Positions 1 through 6,608 of a stretch of DNA of 22,212 nt are shown here, one piece after another. The translations under genes and the position numbers were made by a program. This stretch comes from Cafeteria roenbergensis (lineage: Eukaryota; Sar; Bigyra; Bicosoecida; Cafeteriaceae). The stretch is from NCBI GenBank assembly GCA_008330645.1, contig VLTN01000131.1, forward strand, positions 1 to 22,212, read 5' to 3'. The stretch's first letter is position 1, and every line of letters begins with the position of its first letter. The notes beneath the pieces are model-generated. The model was not told the origin of the DNA and made no database searches. It worked only from the letters and a program-made list of their open reading frames with translations.

Positions 1-309
1 GGCCTCTGATGCTCGGCCAAAAGTTTCGCCGCTTTCGAGCCGGGATCCGCACGCCGTGACCGGCTCTCTGCTGCCTGCAGTCGGCCGCGCAGAGAGTTCA
101 GGGTGGCCGAAGACGACGAGTGACCCCGTCTGCCAGGGGCTGCCGATACGCGCGACCTGTCATCCGAGCGGAACCGCCGGCGTCGCTCAGTCCCACGACG
201 CCGGGCGCTGCGTGGCCTTCACCAACTGACTCCTCGCTGATGTTCCAACTGACCGGCACCTGACCCTGCAGCCGATGCGGAACCGCTCCTTGCTGAAGCA
301 GCCACGCTG
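1..309. other. Region downstream of the minus-strand coiled-coil gene; no firm gene
   Basis: The large minus-strand frame stops at 310. A different minus-strand frame (about 98-406) stays open here and could be the true C-terminus if the frame changes near 350-400, because the last ~25 residues of the main frame are Gly/Cys-rich and unlike the coiled coil before them. I see no recognisable domain, RNA gene or repeat. Confidence 0.3.
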
Positions 310-3300
310 TCACCATCGCCACGGACACCGCCCCTTGCCCTCGGCAGAGCCGTGCGACGTCGGCACACAGCCTCCTTGGCCGGCCCGCCAGGCGGCCTCC
401 GCCCACCGACGCGCCTCGATCGCTCTTGCCCGGCTCTGCGCAAGGAGCCGCTCCGTCGATCGCACTGAGTCTCCAGCTCTGCCACTCGTGCCGAGGCCGC
501 AGTCAGCTGGCGGGACAGCTTGATAGCGCTCGTCGACGTCAGTTCGGTCGGCTGCTCGGCGCTGCGCGTCTCTCAATTGCGCAGTGAGCGACGCCCTCGC
601 GGTTTCATGCTCCCGCCTCTCTCGGGTCAGCTGCGAGTCTGCCTGGTTTCGCGCCGTCTCAAGCGAGCGGGCGCGGTCAGTGAGTCGTGCCACCTCGCGA
701 CGAAGCAGAGCCACTTCGGAGTCAGTCGGCCCGGGACCAACATCGGTCCCAATCAGCACAGACAGCTCGCTTGCCGGAGCGGCAGCAGCATCGGTGACAG
801 CGTCGGCACCAGCGTCGGCACCAGCATCGGCAGGATTGGCAACAGAATCGGCAGGATCAGCCGAAGCGCTCTCCTCTGGGTGGCGGCACTCGCTGGCGTC
901 GTCGTCGCCTGCGGGAAGCCCTCCATCGGCATCACAAGCGGCAGCGGTGCCAGTGGCAGCATCGCCAGACGCAGCGTGAGCGGCCGCAGCTCTTGCAGTT
1001 GCAGTTGCAGTTGCTGCTGCAGACGACGATGAAGCGGTTGCAGGTCCTCTCTGCGAAACCGCTCGCCTTCCCCTTGCCGCGGCAAGCGCTGCTCGGAGTC
1101 GGCCTGCGGTCTCTGCAGTCATGGCCTTGGCTCTGCTGAGCGACTCCTCCGATGCCTGCAGCTGTGCGCGAAGCGACGCAGTTTCGGTTGCAAGCTGGTC
1201 CTTGAGCGACTTCACTTCCGTTTCTGCCGCTTCACGAGCTGCCTGCGCCGCCGCCAGTCTGGCTTCGGCCTTTCGTTTGGCCGTCGTTGCTGCCAACTCC
1301 GCACGTCGGGCCCTGGCCCTCGCCTGGTCCGCATCCGCCTCCGCAGCTCCAGCGCGTCGCTCCGCGCTCGAGAGCCGGTCCATCAAGCGACTCGCGCCGA
1401 CCGGAGTCAGACCACCGCCGGCACCAGAACGGGTTCCAGCGGCTCTGCCTCCGGAGTCTGAACTGCCTGCAGAGCCAATGATAACCTTCATGCTGCCCAC
1501 ACTTCGTTGCTCTGCCGTGCGCAGCCGGATCCGAAGCTCCGCCACCTGAGCCCGAGACTGGGTGAGCGACTCGAGCGTCTCTCGGAACGCCTCAAGGACG
1601 TCGCTCTCCCGTGCCTGCACGTGGTCACTGGACCCCGTCGCTGCCCCTGAAGCGACACCTGAAGCTGCAACTGCAACTGTGGCTGCAGGTGCAGCTGCGT
1701 CCGTGCCCACTACAGTAGCCGCCTCCCCCCGGGATGCGACTCGCTGCCCGGAGGTGGCGTCGGGGACTCCACCCGGCAGAGCCAGTGGTGCCTTGCCCGA
1801 CACAGCCCCTCGCATCATCTGGGCGTCACGCTGAATCAGCGGAATGTCACGCCGCACGTGTGCTTGGCCGAGCCAAGCCCTCACAGCACGCCACGGCCGC
1901 GCCGTCAGCGTCAGCAACCGACGCGACCCGTCAGCTGACGCACGAATTGCGCCTGGGGTGAGTGCCGCTGCCGGATCTCCGTTTTGGCCGGGAATGGCTG
2001 AACGATGCTGCCAAGTCACGAGCGACAGAGGGGTGCCTGTGCCATCGGTGATTCCTTTCGCCGACGCTGGCGCCGTCGGCCCACGGGCGAGGGGTTTTGC
2101 ACCGTGTGCGCTGGCCGTCGAGCCAGCCCCCCCCGCACCAGCACCCGCACCAGCACCAGCACCAGCACCAGCACCAGCACCAACACCAGCACCAGCACCA
2201 GCACCAGCACCAGCACCAGCACCAGCACCAGCACCAGCACCAGCACCAGCACCAGCACCAGCAGCACCAGCCGACGAAGCCGCAGTCGAAGACGACGACA
2301 ACGGTCCAGTCTCTGAGCCGGCCACAATCCGCCCGAGCAGCGCCGTCGGCAGAGCCAGATCGGTGTCGCGACGGAGCTCTGCACTCGGCAGAGCCAAGGT
2401 TCGTCCGCCTGTCGCGGCGTGCGGGCCTCCGTGAGCCAAGCTCCTGTGACCGTCCCGAGACCGATGGCTGACAGACCCGTGACCAGGCTGAGCCTCTCCA
2501 AGCGGGTGCACAGTCAAGCCAGTCCCAGTCACTCCAACGTCAACTCCGGAGAAATGAAACATCGCACGATCCTTGGCGGTTTCATCGCCGTATTGGAGTC
2601 GCTCCGCACCAAACTCCGCACGATGTCTGCCGTCGAGCGCTGGCCAGCCTGCCGCCTCCTCGGCCTCGGCCTCGGCCTCCTCCACCTCCTCTTCCTCTGC
2701 GGTTTCGTCGAGGAAGCGCCCGAGCGCGCTGTCGTCCAAGCCCAGGTCCGCTCCGGACGCAGCCCCTGCGCCGGGTGCCGACGCGTGCCCCGGTCGCGCG
2801 CCCTGCGGCTCCTCTGGCCGCCTCCGGCCTCCCGCGGCCGTTGCAGAGTCCGCCAAGACCAGCTGGTGGGGTCGGAACGACCCTGCCCCAGTGGCAGCAG
2901 TGGCCGCGGCACCTCGGCTCGACGGCTGAATCGCGGTGGGAAGGGTCGGCCGTCCAGCTGATGCGCTGGTGACTGATGCGTGATGCGCACCGGCCGAAGA
3001 CATGATCGGTGCTGCAGGCCACGCAGAGCCACCAGTGACTTGCGTTTGATGTTCTAGTGACCCGCCGACGACAGGCCCCCTCCCCCTGACGGATCCAGCG
3101 GAAACACCTCCAGCGACCCCGCGGCCCACCGACGTATGCGTGGCCGCGGCAGACACATCCGCTCGCCCGTCGGCACGAGGCGGCGACTGTGATGCTTGGG
3201 TGATGGGACGTGACGGCGGACTGGCCGACTGCGCAGGCGCAATGGCGCCGCCTGAACCCACGGGCCTGTCTGGTGACGGCTCCTCCTCCACGAAGAGCCG

Positions 3301-4041
3301 GTGCGGTTTCACGTGGTCAGAAGCAGAAGGGGACGTGGCATGTTCTGCGTCAGCTGACTGGCGTCCATCGGCAGAGCTGTCCTGGTCGTGGCTCTGCGAG
3401 GGCCAGACGTCGCTCACCGGTTCTCCGTCACTGTCCCATTCGGCATCGGCGTCGGCGCCAGTGTCCGACCCGGCAGTGTGCCGGGCAGAGCCAGTGTGAG
3501 CAGCGGGTGGCTGTGAGAGCGAACGCTCAGACTCCGTCTCAGAGGCCCGCGCGGACAGCTCTGCCACTGCCGGGGCAACTGCCCCCGTAGCCGCACGCCC
3601 GTCGGCTGATGTGGCGACATCCCCGCCGACAGGAATGCGCTGGAGGGTCGGGTGGCCGCTTGCGTTGCGCTGGGTCTGTTGGTCTGCTGTCGCGGCGCCA
3701 GTCGCCAAGCGGTGGCCAATGGCATGGAGGCGGCTGAAAATGTCGTCTTCCTCATCCTCGTCTTCTTCGGCTCGCACGGCCGTCGGCTTATCGGCAAGAT
3801 GGGAGGTGCCAGAGGAGCTGGCGGCCGCTTCTCGGTGAGCAGCGTCCGACGGGGCCTGCGGCCTGAGCGCGCCACGGCTGGACGGTGAGGTGTGCGCCGA
3901 CGGCGCGGCCATGTCTGCCAGCACCTGAACGTCCATTCCTGCGGCGACAAGGCTTGCAGCGTGCCGTGCAGCAGCGGTTGCTTCCGGCGACTCGGCCTCC
4001 CGTTGCTGCAGCCCCGGCGGGGTGCCCGGCGGGCTGGCCAT
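310..4041 (-). CDS. Large Ala/Ser-rich acidic coiled-coil protein, function unknown
   Basis: This is one uninterrupted frame of 1,243 codons from the first ATG (4039-4041). It stays open upstream to 4152 without another ATG, and before the transposon inserted it was closed by the TAG inside the TATATAG box at 11953. No enzymatic domain is recognised. In order it has: a Ser/Ala/Pro-rich N-terminus with an acidic EEDEDEEDD cluster; a Glu-rich segment (about nt 2640-2710); a Gly-Ala tract (nt 2122-2276); a mixed-composition stretch with hydrophobic and Trp-containing segments; then three heptad-rich predicted coiled coils at about nt 1640-1490, 1400-1060 and 730-520. It resembles structural or scaffold proteins in composition only. 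The codon structure is convincing because charged heptads continue over hundreds of bases on this strand, while the antisense frames read as Arg/Ser shadows. A MULE now sits about 120 bp upstream of the ATG and separates the gene from its TATA-like element. Confidence 0.75.
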   Translation of the reverse strand: MASPPGTPPGLQQREAESPEATAAARHAASLVAAGMDVQVLADMAAPSAHTSPSSRGALRPQAPSDAAHREAAASSSGTSHLADKPTAVRAEEDEDEEDDIFSRLHAIGHRLATGAATADQQTQRNASGHPTLQRIPVGGDVATSADGRAATGAVAPAVAELSARASETESERSLSQPPAAHTGSARHTAGSDTGADADAEWDSDGEPVSDVWPSQSHDQDSSADGRQSADAEHATSPSASDHVKPHRLFVEEEPSPDRPVGSGGAIAPAQSASPPSRPITQASQSPPRADGRADVSAAATHTSVGRGVAGGVSAGSVRGRGPVVGGSLEHQTQVTGGSAWPAAPIMSSAGAHHASVTSASAGRPTLPTAIQPSSRGAAATAATGAGSFRPHQLVLADSATAAGGRRRPEEPQGARPGHASAPGAGAASGADLGLDDSALGRFLDETAEEEEVEEAEAEAEEAAGWPALDGRHRAEFGAERLQYGDETAKDRAMFHFSGVDVGVTGTGLTVHPLGEAQPGHGSVSHRSRDGHRSLAHGGPHAATGGRTLALPSAELRRDTDLALPTALLGRIVAGSETGPLSSSSTAASSAGAAGAGAGAGAGAGAGAGAGAGAGAGAGVGAGAGAGAGAGAGAGAGGAGSTASAHGAKPLARGPTAPASAKGITDGTGTPLSLVTWQHRSAIPGQNGDPAAALTPGAIRASADGSRRLLTLTARPWRAVRAWLGQAHVRRDIPLIQRDAQMMRGAVSGKAPLALPGGVPDATSGQRVASRGEAATVVGTDAAAPAATVAVAASGVASGAATGSSDHVQARESDVLEAFRETLESLTQSRAQVAELRIRLRTAEQRSVGSMKVIIGSAGSSDSGGRAAGTRSGAGGGLTPVGASRLMDRLSSAERRAGAAEADADQARARARRAELAATTAKRKAEARLAAAQAAREAAETEVKSLKDQLATETASLRAQLQASEESLSRAKAMTAETAGRLRAALAAARGRRAVSQRGPATASSSSAAATATATARAAAAHAASGDAATGTAAACDADGGLPAGDDDASECRHPEESASADPADSVANPADAGADAGADAVTDAAAAPASELSVLIGTDVGPGPTDSEVALLRREVARLTDRARSLETARNQADSQLTRERREHETARASLTAQLRDAQRRAADRTDVDERYQAVPPADCGLGTSGRAGDSVRSTERLLAQSRARAIEARRWAEAAWRAGQGGCVPTSHGSAEGKGRCPWRW
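2122..2276 (-). repeat. Hexanucleotide (GGTGCT)n tract encoding Gly-Ala
   Basis: The plus strand reads as nearly perfect CACCAG repeats (minus strand GGTGCT, about 25 units with a few variants). In the frame of the minus-strand coiled-coil gene it encodes alternating Gly-Ala. In other frames it encodes Leu-Val or His-Gln, which explains several artefactual open frames here. It stays in frame with the host gene at both ends. Confidence 0.9.
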
Positions 4042-4155
4042 CGAGGCCAGGGACACCTGGCAACGGAACCTGCTGGCCAAGCACGGGCCCTGGGCCTGTG
4101 GTCTGGACGTGAACGGCGCCGGGCTGTGGCAGCCCGCATTCAAACGCGGCAATCG
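4042..4155 (-). promoter_or_regulatory. Probable 5' leader of the coiled-coil gene, cut by transposon insertion
   Basis: This stretch lies between the first ATG (4041) and the target-site duplication at 4156-4164. In the pre-insertion arrangement it joined directly to the sequence now at 11951 onward, placing TATATA about 128 nt upstream of the ATG, a normal TATA-leader spacing. It is open in the gene's frame but has no ATG, so it is read as leader rather than coding. Confidence 0.45.
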
Positions 4156-4164
4156 CTGTCGCAG
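4156..4164. repeat. Target-site duplication, left copy (CTGTCGCAG)
   Basis: These nine bases immediately outside the left TIR are identical to the nine bases immediately outside the right TIR (11942-11950). Nine base pairs is the usual duplication length of the Mutator superfamily. Confidence 0.95.
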
Positions 4165-4515
4165 GGTAGAGCGTACAGGGGGCCTAAGCCCCCCCCCTTA
4201 TTGACATCTTTTTCCCTTCCGCCCACTCCGGCAACCACACCACCGCCAAAACCACCGCTTTTTCGCAAAAACCGGCGCAAAGACTACTAAACCTTCATGT
4301 GTGACGCGGGCAGCGCCCAGGACCACGCCACCGAGGCGTGAGGCGGCGGCAAAGTCGGCGCCATTTACGCTGTCAAACGCCCAGCCTCCCCCACCCTCTC
4401 CAGGCCTTCGGTGTCACCCCTCCCCCCCACAGATCCATCGTCAGGGCATGGAATGACTCCCTGGCGCGGGAATCTGGCCCAATGGAGCCAGGATGGCGCC
4501 AAGCGATCGCCCTGG
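4165..4515 (+). repeat. Left terminal inverted repeat of the MULE
   Basis: These 351 bp match the reverse complement of 11591-11941 without gaps, with four differences by eye: two where a C-tract is shifted around a T near 4419-4420, one in ATCGTC versus ATCTTC near 4440, and one at 4512. It contains a GC hairpin near its tip, and an ATG at 4482 that starts a frame into the element. Confidence 0.95.
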
Positions 4516-4829
4516 AGAGAATGTGGACACCGTTGAACACCTTCCTCGCTCATTTCTCTGCCTTGAACGAGCGTGCGCGACCACGAGGTCGTGTGCGACT
4601 TGCTCAACTCTTAATCGCCGCTGCAGGACTGCTGAGGACGGGGAAGGTGGGCTGCGGCGGGACCGAGAAGCCATTTTCGTCGTGGCCGTTGATCCTCAAC
4701 CAGCTCCAGCCTCCCTGCTATCGCTCACAGGGCCAGGTTGCCAGGTCTGAAGATGAATCCTTTGCGTCTTCATGTGATCTCAACGCATGGGCCGCTTGCT
4801 GTTCGAAAGAACTCATCGGAATGGCCTGA
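4482..4829 (+). CDS. Small ORF starting inside the left TIR, unknown
   Basis: The frame is 115 codons and starts at an ATG within the TIR, in the context CCAATGGAG. Its first ten residues (MEPGWRQAIA) are the same as those of the transposase-side frame that starts in the right TIR, because the TIR is duplicated. After the TIR ends it becomes unrelated sequence rich in Leu, Arg and Cys, with no domain I recognise. It may be a first exon of the left-hand transcript, or just a chance frame. The strongest argument for it is that the ATG is symmetric with the transposase start. No splice junction to the 4983 frame could be assigned. Confidence 0.3.
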   Translation: MEPGWRQAIALERMWTPLNTFLAHFSALNERARPRGRVRLAQLLIAAAGLLRTGKVGCGGTEKPFSSWPLILNQLQPPCYRSQGQVARSEDESFASSCDLNAWAACCSKELIGMA

Positions 4830-4982
4830 CTGGTGTGACGCCTGCAGTGCTGGCCACAAAGGAGCCGTCAGCGTCGGCAGAGCCACCCAACTGCAAGCTG
4901 CCTGTGAAGTGTGAGGTGATAGGGCACTTGGGTCGTGTGGAGACGCTGGAATCGGACTCGTGAGGCTTCTGCGGAGCGATGA

Positions 4983-6251
4983 ATGGCCAGAATGGCCTTT
5001 GCGCAGTCCGCGATGCGGCCGCAAAGAAGCCTCCCAGCTCGAGAGAATGCGTTGAAGAGTGATGGGTATAATGTCGCTGTCATTCACGACCCCATCCGTG
5101 TATTCGTCGGTGGAATCTACGTCGATGGCCTTCGCAATGACGCCAGCCATGCCGAAGTCGCTGGAATGACGTCAACAGCGTCGACGTCGCTTGGAAGGAC
5201 GTCAACAGCATCGACGTCGCTCGGAAGGACGTCAACAACGTCGACGTCGGTTGGAAGGATGTCAACAGTGCATAGAAGGACGTCAACAGCGTCGACGTCG
5301 CTTGGAAGGACGTCAACAGCGTCGACGTCGCTTGGAAGGACGTCAACAGCGTCGACGTCGCTTGGACTGACGTCGACAGCGCCTAGAAGGACGTCAACAG
5401 CGTCGACGTCGCTTGGAAGGACGTCAACAGCGTCGACGTCGCTTGGAATGACGTCAACAGTGCATAGAAGGACGTCAACAGCGTCGACGTCGCTTGGAAT
5501 GACGTCGACAGCGCCTAGAAGGACGTTAACAGCGTCGACGTCGCTTGGAAGGACGTCAACAGCGTCGACGTCGCTTGGAATGACGTCAACAGTGCCTAGA
5601 AGGACGTTAACAGCGTCGACGTCGCTTGGAAGGACGTCAACAGCATCGACGTCGCTCGGAAGGACGTTAACAGCGTCGACGTCACTTGGAATGACGTCAA
5701 CAGTGCATAGAAGGACGTCAACAGCGTCGATGTCGCTTGGAATGACGTCAACAGTGCCTAGAAGGACGTCAACAGCGTCGACGTCGCTTGGACTGACGTC
5801 GACAGCGCCTAGAAGGACGTTAACAGCGTCGACATCGCTTGGAATGACGTCGACAGCGCCTAGAAGGACGTTAACAGCGTCGACGTCGCTTGGAAGGACG
5901 TCAACAGCGTCGACGTCGCTTGGAAGGACGTCAACAGTGCATAGAAGGACGTCAACAGCGTCGACGTCGCTTGGAATGACGTCGACAGCGTCTAGAAGGA
6001 CGTTAACAGCGTCGACGTCGCTTGGAAGGACGTCAACAGCGTCGACGTCGCTTGGAAGGACGTCAACAGTGCATAGAAGGACGTCAACAGCGTCGATGTC
6101 GCTTGGAATGACGTCAACAGTGCCTAAAAGGACGTCAACAACGTCGACGTCGCTGGAATGGATGTCACAGTTGCTCGGATGGACTTCAGCCGTGTCTTTG
6201 TTGGATGCCAACCGCGCTTGGACGACTGCCAATCGGGTTGATGCTCCGTGA
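4983..6251 (+). CDS. Second MULE ORF: Ser/Thr-rich repeat protein, unknown
   Basis: This 422-codon frame begins with a true ATG (MARMAFAQ). It has a unique N-terminus of about 60 residues, including YNVAVIHDPIRVFVGGIYVDG. That is followed by about 330 residues made only of two repeat types, a 10-residue unit (TSTASTSLGR) and a 7-residue unit (TSTVHRR or TSTAPRR), and a short unique C-terminus. It converges on the transposase gene, stop to stop, about 358 bp apart, which is where mudrB sits in MuDR. No homology to MURB is visible. The minus strand is also open through the repeats because the units are 30 and 21 bp, so the coding strand is not proven. A competing minus-strand frame (4770-5150, ATG at 5150) also looks protein-like over the N-terminal part. 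Confidence 0.4.
   Translation: MARMAFAQSAMRPQRSLPARENALKSDGYNVAVIHDPIRVFVGGIYVDGLRNDASHAEVAGMTSTASTSLGRTSTASTSLGRTSTTSTSVGRMSTVHRRTSTASTSLGRTSTASTSLGRTSTASTSLGLTSTAPRRTSTASTSLGRTSTASTSLGMTSTVHRRTSTASTSLGMTSTAPRRTLTASTSLGRTSTASTSLGMTSTVPRRTLTASTSLGRTSTASTSLGRTLTASTSLGMTSTVHRRTSTASMSLGMTSTVPRRTSTASTSLGLTSTAPRRTLTASTSLGMTSTAPRRTLTASTSLGRTSTASTSLGRTSTVHRRTSTASTSLGMTSTASRRTLTASTSLGRTSTASTSLGRTSTVHRRTSTASMSLGMTSTVPKRTSTTSTSLEWMSQLLGWTSAVSLLDANRAWTTANRVDAP
5161..6158. repeat. Minisatellite of 30-bp and 21-bp units (about 24 + 13 copies)
   Basis: This is a tandem array inside the MULE. The 30-bp unit contains GACGTCAACAGCGTCGACGT followed by CGCTTGGAAG. The 21-bp unit shares its first part but ends in a CATAGAAG- or CCTAGAAG-type segment. 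Counting by translation gives 24 long and 13 short units, summing to 993 bp. Copies differ by scattered substitutions (GTCAAC/GTTAAC/GTCGAC, GGAAGG/GGAATG/GGACTG) but keep their length, so all copies remain multiples of three. At least six junctions form the palindrome TGACGTCA. Confidence 0.95.
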
Positions 6252-6608
6252 GAAGTTCTTTGACCGAGTGCGTTTTGGCAAACGATGCAGCCTGCGCTTG
6301 GTTGGTCCTGTGTTCAAGTTTGCAGGTGGGCGTGGCCTTGATGATCGTGCGCTCCGCTGGGCTCACGGGCCACTACGGCTCGTGGGTGTCACGCGTAGCC
6401 AACCCATCGCGCCATATGTGCTGTGCCCACTGTGCAGAGCTGTGAATTTGCGCGACCAAGCAGCTCGAACTGCGTCAAGTGCTCTGCTGTCACATGCGGT
6501 TCGCAACATTGTCGCCGGCACGCACCATGGCGTTACAACAGTACTTGCACGACTGATTCAATGCGTTGGCGGATAACCGTCTGAGGTGCGCTAGCAGGCA
6601 GTGTGGGG
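6252..6608. other. Convergent intergenic region inside the MULE
   Basis: This 357-bp stretch separates the two convergent MULE frames. Short frames occur in several registers, but I see no recognisable gene, repeat or terminator. In MuDR this position holds the shared 3' end region. Confidence 0.4.

Noticed and set aside
1844-2501. His-Gln, Leu-Val and Thr-Ser repeat proteins over the hexanucleotide tract near 2.1-2.3 kb
   Set aside because: These are alternative readings of the same (GGTGCT)n tract. The Gly-Ala reading belongs to an uninterrupted 1,243-codon frame.
5161-6158. CRISPR array
   Set aside because: The units are contiguous, with no unique spacers and no cas genes; this is a minisatellite inside a eukaryotic transposon.
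5117-6232. Minus-strand 371-codon acidic repeat protein (DVDAVDVLPS-type) within the minisatellite
   Set aside because: It has no in-frame ATG at its start and is made almost wholly of repeat units that are open in several frames. The plus-strand reading has an ATG and a unique N-terminus. Not excluded, but not listed as a gene.
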